Source: Bicyclus anynana (Eukaryota; Arthropoda; Insecta; Lepidoptera; Nymphalidae). From it: 64,000 nucleotides of DNA. A program made the translations under genes and the position numbers. The DNA lies in NCBI RefSeq assembly GCF_947172395.1, contig NC_069083.1:19686501-19750500 (forward strand). The letters run 5' to 3'. Below are positions 22,301 to 26,281 of the stretch, one piece after another. How positions within the stretch are numbered: position 1 is the first letter of the stretch; the number at the start of each line of letters is the position of its first letter. The notes under the pieces were generated by a model. The model saw only the letters and a list, made by a program, of their open reading frames with translations, searched no databases and was not told the origin of the DNA.

Positions 22301-22789
22301 GCGCGCGCGCGCCGCCGCGACCACCCCGCCGCCAGGTACACTCTCTGCGTGCGCCGCCAGCGGTACCGCGCGCCGCCGGCCGACTCCAGCGCGGAGGACG
22401 GCTCGTACCACCCGCCGCGAGCGCGCGCTCGCCGCCGCGACCACCCCGCCGCCAGGTACACTCTCTGCGTGCGCCGCCAGCGGTACCTCGCGCCGCCGGC
22501 CGACTCCAGCGCGGTGGATGCGATGGACAGTAACTTCAATATAGACATAATATATTAATGATATTATAAAAATGACAACATAATTCTCTAATTTGTTATT
22601 TTTCTGTTTTCTACAGCCATCGGTTCTGAAGACTGCGGGGGCTCGAGTGAGCACGGTTCCCTAGCTGTCGGTGGCACGCCCGCTGCGCGCCGGGCTGGGG
22701 CCGGGCTGGCGGTGCGCGGGGGGCGCCGCTGCTGCAGGGACCCCTCGGGACGCTGGCGGGACGCTGGCGGGACGCTGGCGGGACGCTAG
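1..22789 (+). CDS. Dscam-like: Dscam-family cell adhesion receptor, spliced gene, 5' part outside window
   Basis: Join of nine exons: 1-76, 1451-2380, 12356-12811, 14175-14357, 15746-15946, 16252-16527, 16837-17217, 21693-22529 and 22617-22789. All eight introns start GT, end AG and are phase 1, and the frame stays open to a TAG at 22787-22789, giving about 1,170 residues. The domain order (end of an Ig, four FN3, one Ig, two FN3, membrane segment, cytoplasmic tail) is the Ig9-FN1-4-Ig10-FN5-6-TM order peculiar to Dscam proteins. These act at the neuronal and haemocyte surface in homophilic recognition and self-avoidance. The variable Ig2/3/7 region would lie upstream of base 1, so I cannot tell Dscam1 from the Dscam2-4 paralogues. 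The coding bases are extremely GC-rich, unlike the introns. The last two junctions are the least certain. Confidence 0.88.
90..602 (+). mobile_element. Penelope-like element, reverse transcriptase C-terminal fragment
   Basis: An open frame from about 99 to 602 encodes 167 residues. They include FGIYRKPTYTD followed by IPASFCHPWQHKLAAF, and near the end SGVFWIK. Y-R-K-P-T-x-T-D and the S-x-H-P...K-x-A-A-F block are typical of the C-terminal reverse transcriptase region of Penelope-like elements. The frame stops where the GIY-YIG endonuclease would begin. The fragment lacks the palm motifs upstream and the endonuclease downstream, so it is dead. There is no ATG start; the frame simply opens. 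Confidence 0.75.
905..1290. repeat. ACCGACTTCC-family repeat, fragmentary copy
   Basis: Contains the edge motif ACCGACTTCCAAAAAGGAGG, then sequence shared in reverse with 32990-33160 (the phrase around GCACCGCCTTCAAACTGATC). The 1165-1290 part matches the 130-bp units at 3600-3900 and 39905-40400. A short tail ending TTATAATATTAGTA lies at 1113-1128, so at least two repeats are nested. Confidence 0.6.
1308..1381 (+). repeat. (CAT)n/(CGT)n microsatellite
   Basis: A run of CAT triplets grades into CGT triplets up to 1380, about 24 trinucleotide units, 70 bp before the acceptor of the three-FN3 exon. Confidence 0.95.
1451..2380 (+). CDS. Dscam-like: Dscam-family exon: FN3 domains 1-3
   Basis: A 930-nt exon encodes three consecutive fibronectin type III domains. 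FN3-1 begins PPEAPRALRLAGAG with W at VRVAW, FN3-2 begins APRDVRARVVAPEELLVSW, and FN3-3 begins PPRAVRCEAAGAHGLRVRW. Each shows the N-terminal Pro, the B-strand Trp and the Y-x-L/V-x-V-x-A/G F strand (YALRVLAANRVG, YSLSVRAFNRAG, YAVRVRGRSERG). The acceptor is GCGTGCAG ending at 1450 and the donor is GTGATT at 2381. Both ends are phase 1. FN3-1 has an expanded Ala-Pro run at its C-C' loop. The GC content is so high that five of six frames are open over long stretches; this frame is chosen for its domains and phase. Confidence 0.88.
2536..2751 (+). repeat. Retroposon tail (Metulj/RTE-type) with (CAAA)n
   Basis: Runs from a GCGCGGTTTCACCCGCGTGG block through (CAAA)n at about 2678-2720 and ends TTTATAATATTAGTATAGAT. 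The same tail recurs at 28969-29171, 30690-30880, 36730-36915 and 41690-41862, and inverted elsewhere. This layout is what I remember of lepidopteran SINEs with RTE-like 3' ends; the family name is a suggestion only. Confidence 0.7.
2830..4765 (+). repeat. Palindromic 'TAGCCCC' repeat family, copy 1 (interrupted)
   Basis: A tail module (CTAGAGGCTGAAATGC to about 2905), a spacer with inverted GGGGCTAAA...TTTAGCCCC arms (2927-2998) and a head module from TGTTACACTCTGCTTTTCAC (3001) to 3257. The body resumes at about 4130 and ends in another tail module (4678-4765). The gap 3258-4130 is a nested ACCGACTTCC-family repeat. Homologous copies are at 17793-20160 and 20055-21085. There is no coding capacity. 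Confidence 0.6.
3258..4130. repeat. ACCGACTTCC-family repeat with internal 130-bp tandem units
   Basis: Starts at ACCGACTTCCAAAAAGGAGG and contains three tandem units of 130 bp; GATGAGAACTT recurs at about 3638, 3768 and 3898. The same family lies in the opposite orientation at 39905-40650 and, diverged, at 38240-39000 and 17305-17500. It is inserted inside copy 1 of the TAGCCCC family, which fixes their relative ages at this site. Confidence 0.7.
4821..5085 (+). mobile_element. tRNA-derived SINE, copy 1
   Basis: The head carries an RNA polymerase III A box (TGGCGCAGTGGGTAGTGACC, 4831-4850) and B box (GGGTTCGATTCCCA, 4874-4887) spaced as in tRNA genes. A unique body follows (TGTGTGATGAGCATGGG...) and a T/A-rich tail. 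A second copy with the same length and order is at 39579-39855, so this is a mobile family and not a tRNA gene. The head does not fold into an obvious full cloverleaf. Confidence 0.85.
5096..5260 (+). repeat. 'ACCCGACTGC' repeat with 29-bp tandem duplication and (TATG)n
   Basis: ACCCGACTGCAAGAAGGGTT occurs at 5106 and again at 5135, followed by (GTAT)n. The ACCCGACTGC core also forms the ends of the foldback at 11723-11996 and the MITE at 13185-13447, so they may be related. Confidence 0.6.
5581..5637 (+). repeat. 'GTGCGAGTC...GGGTTCCGTA' repeat fragment
   Basis: GACAAGTGCGAGTC followed by GAGGGTTCCGTA. Related copies are at 13917-13965 and 23170-23290, and inverted at 26100-26150 and 37040-37085. 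It was the insertion site of the BEL/Pao element: GAATA at 5633-5637 is one target-site copy. Confidence 0.6.
5638..5783 (-). repeat. BEL/Pao 3' LTR
   Basis: 146 bp, TG...CA. Differs from the other LTR by an 18-bp tandem duplication around TACGGTTC (about 5662-5680) and at least one substitution. The G-rich purine tract expected beside a 3' LTR would be the complement of 5784-5794. Confidence 0.92.
6135..10223 (-). CDS. pol: BEL/Pao pol polyprotein (protease, RT, RNase H, integrase)
   Basis: An open frame of 1,362 codons. In order: two zinc knuckles at the N terminus (CFNCLSPGHSALGC, then CRRCHKRHHTLIH); an aspartic protease around ALVDTGSQASF (residues about 105-115); reverse transcriptase with FYMDDLMSG (about 525); RNase H with YAWTDSTIVLSW and DNPADLASKG; the zinc-binding H-x-C-x-C start of integrase; the integrase core with STDFAGPY, a second Asp at WSDQGRTF and Glu in GLWEAGVKSMKYHL; and the DUF5641-type C terminus. 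This is the BEL/Pao order. The first codon listed is a GTG; the frame is open further upstream through another cysteine-rich segment, so pol probably begins by continuation from gag. No stop breaks the catalytic domains. Confidence 0.93.
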   Translation of the reverse strand: MDRGNYVKDNKICFNCLSPGHSALGCRVPQSCRRCHKRHHTLIHQPKSPVISESSQTTITDTQVQVNTKVTDNREHASTALLATATVKIMDDNGHYTIVRALVDTGSQASFVSERAIQLLKLKRTKVNGTITGIGSTHTNVKQSTQVNVLSTHDEGFKINIKTYIIPPHLITRLPTKTITNNTWPHIQGLVLADPSFTQPGRVDMLLGVDVCAQIMKSEIIKGPPGTPCAQNTSLGWILFGTVHDKIQEDEIISMHLNLDLDDMLKNMWEQERNETRLPTPEERKCEEIYNTTTTRKEEGRYIVKLPTKTEKLKCVEGNTRDIALKRLYQLEKRLEKDEKWKKEYIEIMEEYKTLNHMEEVPKEEMKVPAVYLPHHAVIKYEKETSKVRPVFNASQKGSNKVSLNDELLVGPQLQDDMRSLILRWRMKRVCFVADIQKMYRQILVTKEDSNLQRILWRNNQDEPVKDYRLGRVTFGAASASYLAVRTLHQVATDEGYEHTDAAQVIKQDFYMDDLMSGKDNLQEAIKIAKDIDSILRRGGFIIQKWCSNNAEFLKQFKLSQRSTKVNLEIHIDGSIRALGLNWNIGTDKFQYNLNLPALTDRITKRTILSDIQRLFDPLGWLAPSILPAKLLIQKLWLQGMAWDENVTEEIAQEWMDLRNSFLNLPGIEIDRWLQTSESLMKNVSVHGFCDASNRAYGAVAYMRVITVEGKVTITIIAAKSRVASTKAKSLPRLELNDAVLLAGLLKQIKEAMKIPTSQIYAWTDSTIVLSWLFGDPARWNIYVRNRVVEILEDIGNHNWYHVQSQDNPADLASKGMPLTSLKENKLWWNGPEWLHNKEIEYSRPKNISTNLERKEVIEVNSKIENEKASLINKIENCDDLTELLKVITYSKRFLKGKKLQDKDTVITTSELNDALKTCIKLTQQQSFKEDIHNIKTKGEVQAKSSLKSLNPYLDGDDVLRVGGRLRHAAVNEDTRNPVILSHDTYLAKLLVDDAHLKTLHGGPQQMLGYLRLKYWILKSKNLVKLKFRKCLICAKQKAAVKSQLMGDLPRERVTPTRPFLNSSTDFAGPYQVLSSKGRGMRTTKAYVCIFVCMSTKAIHLELVGDMTSESFIGAMKRFTARRGKCAHMWSDQGRTFVGANKELAAAWAEAKLEFDGQIAESLALDGTQWHFIPAYSPHMGGLWEAGVKSMKYHLKRIMQSNLTYEEMSTLLCQIEACLNSRPLCPIEDDDDAPPLTPAHFLVGESLNTIPSPNLENISMTYLSRWQRLQKLLQDFWHRWQSEYLNRLQQRHKWCKRTRELDIGQIVTIKSDNLPPGKWMLGRITGKHPGNDGVTRVYSVKSGDNITKRSSNKLCLLSIDID
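10306..11304 (-). CDS. gag: BEL/Pao gag
   Basis: 332 codons from an ATG about 160 bases inside the primer binding site. It has the DUF1759-like region of BEL gag (LPVFGGNYEEFPSYKDLF at about 140-157), which forms the capsid. It ends in a TAG just before the cysteine-rich segment that pol reads in another frame. BEL elements usually translate gag and pol as one frame, so the offset here is either a one-base lesion or a programmed shift. Confidence 0.88.
   Translation of the reverse strand: MTSEFKMPPTQDQTHLLSVLEDTATLFRKTQVNLKKCPKSRLTKGYIEARIQILEDYWTTFKSAHHDLAKITPKEQKGSLPYFLNEEFFIYEDLYNILQGDLRDMLSTLNEIENESRASNMSTSTGNIGGGKQNVHLPKISLPVFGGNYEEFPSYKDLFLSLVHHNDSLSDVQKLHYLKTTVTGEAAMLLKNIQVTQSNYPIAWESLQSRYGNRRLIVNALLKRLFAQRKPNTNIQSAQNIKYLLDTTNEVVKGLNNQNITTDSWDPVIIFLVVQKLDPETHKQWEDFAHKDNIDELPTWKDLEKFLQNKFRTLELVAPTTSKVKRKDIYHN
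11461..11478 (-). promoter_or_regulatory. Primer binding site, tRNA-Tyr type
   Basis: ATCCGGCTCGAAGGACCA on the + strand reads like the 3' end of a eukaryotic tRNA-Tyr including CCA. It is separated from the 5' LTR by TA. It primes minus-strand cDNA synthesis. Confidence 0.75.
11481..11608 (-). repeat. BEL/Pao 5' LTR
   Basis: 128 bp, TGTTACGG...AATTAACA, followed by the target copy GAATA at 11609-11613. It lacks the 18-bp duplication of the partner LTR. Confidence 0.92.
11723..11996. repeat. Perfect foldback: 117-bp inverted arms, 40-bp loop
   Basis: 11723-11839 and 11880-11996 are exact reverse complements as far as I can read, separated by a 40-bp loop (11840-11879). The arms contain AAAAAAACCCGACTGC and ACAAGCTCAGTCCAGAAGTG. 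Transcribed, this would give a long perfect hairpin RNA. It could be a foldback transposon or a recent inverted duplication of one repeat end. Confidence 0.92.
11997..12355 (-). mobile_element. RTE-type LINE fragment, endonuclease C-terminal part
   Basis: On the - strand it reads RYWKWTWMSLNGSPKNEIDF then HIFNDVSVIN, and after a frameshift a GSDHRMVRG-type segment (12226 down to 11997). The W-S-P-N-G-x-x-K-N-E-I-D-F and S-D-H-R motifs belong to apurinic-type LINE endonucleases of RTE elements. The fragment is inactive. It abuts the Dscam FN3-4 exon directly, so the bases CCATTTCCAG used as the splice acceptor appear to be LINE sequence. Confidence 0.75.
12356..12811 (+). CDS. Dscam-like: Dscam-family exon: FN3-4 and first half of Ig10
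   Basis: 456 nt, phase 1 at both ends. The first residues after the junction, VPGAVTLVRALPAGADAVRV, with Trp in VSWAAPG, are an FN3 domain with the L-L-H-Y-T-L strand and the F strand EHEFWVRAATGAG. A linker then leads into an Ig (PRELRVAQGARVRLRCAVLG), whose first Cys pairs with the Cys of the next exon. The donor is A|GTGAGT at 12812. The acceptor AG at 12354-12355 is supplied by, or adjoins, an antisense LINE. Confidence 0.87.
13185..13447. mobile_element. MITE with ~35-bp terminal inverted repeats
   Basis: The left end AAAATATTATTATAAAAAC and on through AAAAACCCGACTG (13185-13218) is mirrored at 13411-13447. Total length is about 263 bp with no coding potential. The CCCGACTG core is shared with 5096-5260 and the foldback at 11723. 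Confidence 0.75.
13640..13965 (+). repeat. Interspersed repeat ending in a 'GTGCG...GGGTTCCG' motif
   Basis: From TTTGATACCCATATTATTAG through GTCCAGCCGGTTGGG and a run of ACATACAAAC units to GCAATCGGGTAATAAAAAC, then GGCCAAGTGCG and GTAGGGTTCCGC. These motifs are shared with other repeats in the window. No coding. Confidence 0.5.
14175..14357 (+). CDS. Dscam-like: Dscam-family exon: second half of Ig10, start of FN3-5
   Basis: 183 nt, phase 1 at both ends. It encodes VEQHANYTCTARNALGADSA (the N-Y-T-C F strand with the second Ig cysteine), then RPPAPPALRLARAAAHALHL with Trp in LAWDAPGDGG, the start of an FN3. The donor is G|GTGCGT at 14358. Reading on from the previous exon, LVIH is followed by Lys at the junction, as expected for an Ig split between D and F strands. 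Confidence 0.85.
14358..15745 (+). other. Dscam-family intron holding an antisense RTE LINE
   Basis: 1,388 bp. 14358-14590 and 15650-15745 show nothing recognisable. The rest is a degenerate RTE element on the - strand. Confidence 0.7.
14590..15650 (-). mobile_element. RTE-type LINE, reverse transcriptase to 3' end, degenerate
   Basis: - strand: SPLLFNIYAEAIFEEVLENI, then IRYADDTILLADCLEGLQSL with the Y-A-D-D catalytic box (15608 down to 15252). Broken thumb and C-terminal sequence follows (RIEQARKAF..., KNGKANR...), ending in NKVKLALMVADLRKEMAL (14829 down). All are RTE-family landmarks. Several stops and frameshifts show it is dead, and the endonuclease half is absent. Its orientation and order rule out one insertion shared with the fragment at 11997-12355. 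Confidence 0.85.
15746..15946 (+). CDS. Dscam-like: Dscam-family exon: rest of FN3-5
   Basis: 201 nt, phase 1. GYTLLWWSGADAGEEAAARR completes the C-strand of the FN3 begun in the previous exon (LL|GYTLLWW). It ends with the F strand YRVALRAHNSAGASPPS and RTRGD. The acceptor is CTCGTGCAG at 15745 and the donor is A|GTGAGT at 15947. Confidence 0.86.
15947..16251 (+). other. Dscam-family intron
   Basis: 305 bp, GTGAGT...GCGCAG. Contains an ACAC/GCAC-rich start and unassigned sequence; no repeat recognised. Confidence 0.7.
16252..16527 (+). CDS. Dscam-like: Dscam-family exon: FN3-6
   Basis: 276 nt, phase 1. It encodes AVAPAAGECIWANATALRVA with LLAWGG, then a diverged FN3 body (RFSLALREPGGAWREL) and the F strand WYELRVAAHAPAGDSLALF. 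This is the last extracellular domain before the membrane. The acceptor is GTGCGCAG at 16251 and the donor is G|GTCGGT at 16528. Confidence 0.83.
16528..16836 (+). other. Dscam-family intron
   Basis: 309 bp. Nothing recognised apart from a C-rich stretch (16752-16810) before the acceptor ATCGTGCAG. Confidence 0.7.
16837..17217 (+). CDS. Dscam-like: Dscam-family exon: membrane segment and proximal cytoplasmic tail
   Basis: 381 nt, phase 1. A short extracellular stalk (RVGEPSELPLEDRAPVDVGE) leads to WWRGGAGAAAALLGAALALL and LGAAALLAC, a hydrophobic segment of about 26 residues (about 16926-17003). It is stopped by the basic RGRRD, as expected for a type I protein. The cytoplasmic part includes HEISPYATFSM (17078-17110), a tyrosine-containing motif I associate with Dscam tails. 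The membrane helix is unusually Ala/Gly-rich, which fits the GC pressure on all exons here. The donor is G|GTGAGC at 17218. Confidence 0.86.
17305..17520 (+). repeat. ACCGACTTC-family repeat, partial
   Basis: ACCGACTTCAAAAAGAAGAA, then one copy of the 130-bp-type unit (GATGAGAATTTTCCACCTAC). Related to 3258-4130. Confidence 0.6.
17575..17795 (+). mobile_element. Jockey-type LINE reverse transcriptase fragment
   Basis: Reads LIVKLNRFGVPIKTVRLLHS, then FPSNRTFRYRINGTLSSPDG and RRIRAGVPQGSVLSPL. The G-V-P-Q-G-S-V-L-S-P box and S-N-R-x-F-x-Y are Jockey-clade palm motifs. It is cut on the right by the head of a TAGCCCC-family repeat. Confidence 0.8.
18003..18092 (-). repeat. LINE 3' tail (TTCAAAAT type), antisense
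   Basis: CATTTATTTCAAGTAGGCTC to CTACCACCGGTTC is the reverse complement of the tail at 41485-41580. It is a 5'-truncated retrotransposon end. Confidence 0.75.
18308..19990. mobile_element. DNA transposon with ~45-bp imperfect TIRs, no intact transposase
   Basis: The left end ATCGCACCATCGGTGGTACA is mirrored at the right end; reading inward from 19990 gives ATCGCACCATCGGTAAGACA. The next bases also match (AAGGTCATAAC against AAGGGCATAAC). Length is 1,683 bp. A small internal palindrome GGGCACAATTGCGCCC lies near 18535-18550. Only short frames exist inside, one encoding a serine-rich stretch (19026-19220, - strand). I cannot assign a superfamily: the target duplication is unclear because the flanks are AT-rich. 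Confidence 0.7.
20055..21085 (+). repeat. TAGCCCC-family repeat, copy 3 (uninterrupted)
   Basis: Tail module 20058-20155, palindromic spacer 20150-20258, head TGTTACACTCTGCTTTTCAC at 20257, body and second tail module 21002-21085. It serves as the reference copy: head-to-tail length is about 830 bp and there is no open frame of note. Confidence 0.65.
21395..21505 (+). repeat. Retroposon end with CGCGGACGAAGTCGCGGGC
   Basis: TTAACACATAGGCTACTTTC to CGCGGACGAAGTCGCGGGCG and TCTGCTAGTA. The same end occurs at 25330-25365, 45375-45418 and, inverted, 36190-36225. Confidence 0.7.
21693..22529 (+). CDS. Dscam-like: Dscam-family cytoplasmic exon with 40-residue tandem repeats
   Basis: 837 nt, phase 1 at both ends. 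The acceptor is TTGTGTGTGCAG at 21692. After DYGSARDSDSESSGSPCAAC the frame runs through six full 120-bp units and a partial seventh (starts 21761, 21881, 22001, 22121, 22241, 22361, 22481). Each encodes RYRAPPADSSAEDGSYHPPR, a basic stretch (ARRRDHPAAR) and YTLCVRRQ. The repeat length is a multiple of three, so the frame is never lost. Differences between units are few (TAT/TAC silent; H/Q, P/R and P/S replacements). I chose the donor A|GTAACT at 22530 because it alone keeps phase 1 into the next exon. Each unit also holds a GCCAG|GTACAC site that could act as a donor but gives an early stop. The tail would carry repeated Pro-rich and Tyr-containing segments. Confidence 0.72.
21761..22515 (+). 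repeat. 120-bp tandem repeat, 6.3 copies, inside coding exon
   Basis: Each unit starts CGGTACSGCGCGCCGCCGGC and spans exactly 120 bp. Copies differ at only a few positions, so the array is young or homogenised. The junction GTGCGCCGCCAGCGGTAC between units resembles GTGCGCCGCCGAGCGGTAC at the start of the first unit, which marks the likely exchange point. Confidence 0.95.
22530..22616 (+). other. Dscam-family intron, last, 87 bp
   Basis: GTAACT at 22530 to TTTTCTACAG at 22616: a short AT-rich intron with a good polypyrimidine tract. The donor is weaker than the others in this gene. Confidence 0.6.
22617..22789 (+). CDS. Dscam-like: Dscam-family last coding exon (C-terminal tail)
   Basis: The acceptor TTTCTACAG ends at 22616. 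Read in phase 1 it gives IGSEDCGGSSEHGSLAVGG and then an Arg/Gly-rich end, stopping at TAG 22787-22789. The other two phases stop sooner. The stop falls in an 11-bp tandem repeat (GGGACGCTGGC units, about 22745-22810), so the C terminus may vary in length between alleles. The 3' untranslated region follows; no clear AATAAA is seen before about 22920. Confidence 0.6.
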
Positions 22790-22810
22790 AGGGACGCTAG
22801 CGGGACGCGC
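22745..22810 (+). repeat. 11-bp tandem repeat over the stop codon
   Basis: GGGACGCTGGC repeated, drifting to GGGACGCTAGA and GGGACGCTAGC; about six units. Confidence 0.85.
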
Positions 22811-23840
22811 TCTATGTTAGCGGAGAGAGAATGTGTACATAGAAACTTGTTTTGTCAATTTGTATGGTTCTTATTACGACTGACTTGTTGTAGTTAACAT
22901 AAAGATGTGACGTTTTCGAATGCAGTTTCATTGCTAATCCATAAGCATGTGGTACCCGACATAGGAACATTTTTTTCAGCCATTCCATCCCGGCCCAAAA
23001 TAGTCGTCAGCTGACTACGACTCAAAATATATCTCTATAACTCTCTCTGGCAACGCAAATATATAAAAAAGCAATTCAGTGATATATATCTTTTCGGTTA
23101 AAAATTTTGCAGATTATAGTTGACACTACCTTAACGAAAACCAATAGTCAGCGAACTATAGAGAATGAAATCACTTAATGCCCTTTTAGGGTTCCGTAGT
23201 CCACAAGGACTCAAAGTTACTATAGTAAGCAGTAAGTAGACTTATAGTTTCGCCATGTCCGTCTGCCCGTCCGTCCGTCCGCGGTTTAGCGCAGAAACTA
23301 TTACTACTAGAAAGTTGTAAATTAGCATGATGAGTATGAACATTAAAAAAGAGTTCAAAGTCGTAGTATGAAACCTTGTAAAATACTTTTTTTAAGGTAG
23401 ATACCTCCCCTAAATGTAAATTGGGGATGAATTCATGTTTACTCGTTTATATCATAGTGTGGGGTATTGTTGGATAGGTCTTTGATAGATATAAGAGGTA
23501 TTGTACCAATATTTTTCGATTCAGGGATCCGTCCGTTTGTTTTGATGATTGATTTTTGTCAGAGTTAAGTGTCCGCGCCCTCTCTACTCATGGCTGAATG
23601 GTTATTTATAGACAAGTGAAAAAACTTCTTCGGAAAAATCTCCGATTTTGATGACTTTTTGTTTGTTTTTTGATATTTGAAATCAAAAACCTTTTTTTAA
23701 GTGGGGACGGAATGATTTATATTGTATAAACAATGATTTATATTGTATAAACAATATGTATGCTAATTATATCATAAATAATCTGAAAATTTCGGGAAAA
23801 TTTCAGAACTTCTGGGCGGCAAGATCGAAAACACGAAAAC
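22811..23840. other. Intergenic / 3' flank of the Dscam-family gene
   Basis: Probable 3' untranslated sequence to about 22920, then AT-rich DNA. 23170-23300 is the GGGTTCCGTAGTCC repeat with a CCGTCCGTCCGTCCG run. 23450-23540 (CATAGTGTGGGGTATTGTTG) is shared with 37130-37250. No gene seen. Confidence 0.55.
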
Positions 23841-25301
23841 AAATGTAACTGTATCATGTGACACATCAAATGTAACTGTGTCATGTGACACATCAAATGT
23901 AACTGTATCATGTGACACATCAAATGTAACTGTGTCATGTGACACATCAAATGTAACTGTATCATGTGACACATCAAATGTAACTGTATCATGTGACACA
24001 TCAAATGTAACTGTGTCATGTGACACATCAAATGTAACTGTGTCATGTGACACATCAAATGTAACTGTATCATGTGACACATCAAATGTAACTGTATCAT
24101 GTGACACATCAAATGTAACTGTATCATGTGACACATCAAATGTAACTGTGTCATGTGACACATCAAGTGTAACTGTGTCATGTGACACATCAAATGTAAC
24201 TGTGTCATGTGACACATCAAATGTAACTGTGTCATGTGACACATCAAATGTAACTGTGTCATGTGACACATCAAATGTAACTGTGTCATGTGACACATCA
24301 AATGTAACTGTGTCATGTGACACATCAAATGTAACTGTGTCATGTGACACATCAAATGTAACTGTGTCATGTGACACATCAAATGTAACTGTGTCATGTG
24401 ACACATCAAATGTAACTGTATCATGTGACACATCAAATGTAACTGTGTCATGTGACACATCAAATGTAACTGTGTCATGTGACACATCAAATGTAACTGT
24501 GTCATGTGACACATCAAATGTAACTGTGTCATGTGACACATCAAATGTAACTGTGTCATGTGACACATCAAATGTAACTGTGTCATGTGACACATCAAAT
24601 GTAACTGTATCATGTGACACATCAAATGTAACTGTATCATGTGACACATCAAATGTAACTGTGTCATGTGACACATCAAATGTAACTGTATCATGTGACA
24701 CATCAAATGTAACTGTGTCATGTGACACCTCAAATGTAACTGTATCATGTGACACATCAAATGTAACTGTATCATGTGACACATCAAATGTAACTGTGTC
24801 ATGTGACACATCAAATGTAACTGTGTCATGTGACACATCAAATGTAACTGTGTCATGTGACACATCAAATGTAACTGTGTCATGTGACACATCAAATGTA
24901 ACTGTATCATGTGACACATCAAATGTAACTGTATCATTTGACACATCAAATGTAACTGTGTCATGTGACACATCAAATGTAACTGTATCATGTGACACAT
25001 CAAATGTAACTGTATCATGTGACACATCAAATGTAACTGTGTCATGTGACACATCAAATGTAACTGTGTCATGTGACACATCAAATGTAACTGTGTCATG
25101 TGACACATCAAATGTAACTCTGTCATGTGACACATCAAATGTAACTGTATCATGTGACACATCAAATGTAACTGTGTCATGTGACACATCAAATGTAACT
25201 GTGTCATGTGACACATCAAATGTAACTGTATCATGTGACACATCAAATGTAACTGTGTCATGTGACACATCAAATGTAACTGTGTCATGTGACACATCAA
25301 A
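23841..25301. repeat. 27-bp minisatellite, about 54 copies
   Basis: The unit is AATGTAACTGTRTCATGTGA followed by CACATCA. Copies are nearly identical; most variation is A or G at one site before TCATG, with rare private changes (AGTGTAAC at about 24166, CATTTGAC at about 24938). The unit length is a multiple of three and lacks stops in three frames, so the array appears as three long frames (NVTVSCDTS, FDVSHDTVT and MCHMTQLHL repeats). These are by-products, not genes. Each unit contains the palindrome TGTCATGTGACA or its TATCATGTGACA variant. It passes directly into the AGGGTAGGGG and CGCGGACGAAG end of a retroposon. Confidence 0.97.
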
Positions 25302-25545
25302 GGGTAGGGGTAGTTGAAAGTTTACATCGAGTTTCACGCGGACGAAGTCGCGGGCATCCGCTAGTTAAATATAACCTACTTATAGGTAGACAACAGGAAA
25401 ACATGTGCATATTATTATAAAACCTATTAATCAAAACTAAGGTTAAGTTTTGTTAAATACTACATATTGTAATAATATATGAAGGATTAGATAAATATTT
25501 GACGAAAAAATAAGCCTAAGAATTATTAAATTAGGTACAATTTCA
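25302..25545 (+). repeat. Retroposon end next to the minisatellite, then AT-rich DNA
   Basis: GGGTAGGGGTAGTTGAAAG to CGCGGACGAAGTCGCGGGCA and TCCGCTAG (25302-25365), the same end as 45350-45418. The remainder to 25545 is unassigned. Confidence 0.65.
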
Positions 25546-26076
25546 ATATCACTACATCCTTAATGTGGTTACTCGGCCGCCACTCCAGACTGTCACTCAA
25601 CAACAAGTTACTCGTGTACAAAAGTGTTCTAAAGCCAATCTGGACGTATGGCTTGGAGCTGTGGGGCACAGCCAGTCACTCCAATATTGAGATACTCCAG
25701 AGATACCAGAACCTAGTATTCCGCACAATACTAAACGCCCCCTGGTTCACCAAAACAGCAGACATGCATGAGTATCTTGAAATGCCGACTGTCAAGGAAG
25801 AAATAAGAAAGTACGCCATAAAACACAAAAGCAGACTACAAGAACACACAAATAGTCTTGCCAAATTGCTTATCACGCCTGGTAAGACCAAAAGGCTAAA
25901 GCGATCCACTGTGGATGAATTATGTGGTGGACAGTAATACCCGAAAAAAGGACCACAACACGAAGAGTCACTTAATGGAGTGACCTTTAACTAGAAACAT
26001 GATCTGCTATGAAAAATTCAGTTTATAGTCAAGCGACTGATCACTGATAGATGTAACTGATCACAAAAAAAAAAAA
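25546..26076 (+). mobile_element. 5'-truncated Jockey LINE with poly-A and target duplication
   Basis: Encodes the reverse transcriptase C terminus (SRLSLNNKLLVYKSVLKPIW, TYGLELWGTASHSNIEILQR, frame 25563-25937). It ends in a 13-A tail. AGGTACAATTTCA is present on both sides (25533-25545 and 26077-26089), a clean target-site duplication. The target was the repeat also seen at 37020-37090. A young, dead-on-arrival insertion. Confidence 0.92.
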
Positions 26077-26089
26077 AGGTACAATTTCA

Positions 26090-26281
26090 GGTCAGTTTTC
26101 AAAACATGATAGATTAACATAGTTCGGGACCCTCTTCACCTGAGTTCAACTCGCCCTTATCCAGTTTCTATTTTATCGTCTATTCCATGGTGTCTGTGTA
26201 TTCGATGTCGGTATTTTTGCGCTTTACGGGATCAAAGTGCTAACACTCTACACTGCGCGTGGCATTTGGCCGGTTCTTATA
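26090..26281. repeat. 'AACTCGC...GTTCGG' repeat (target of the Jockey insertion)
   Basis: CATGATAGATTAACATAGTT, GACCCTCTTCACCTGAGTTC and AACTCGCCCTTATCCAG match 37025-37090. 26160-26281 is unassigned. Confidence 0.55.

Noticed and set aside
21641..22654. 337-codon - strand frame over the Dscam-family repeat exon
   Set aside because: Shadow of a stop-poor tandem repeat; the + frame connects by splice phase to the rest of the gene.
23841..25301. CRISPR-like array
   Set aside because: There are no unique spacers; units are contiguous, and the genome is eukaryotic.
23738..25337. Three ~500-codon open frames across the 27-bp minisatellite
   Set aside because: They arise because the unit is a multiple of three without stops; both strands are open equally, and there is no start context or flanking coding sequence.
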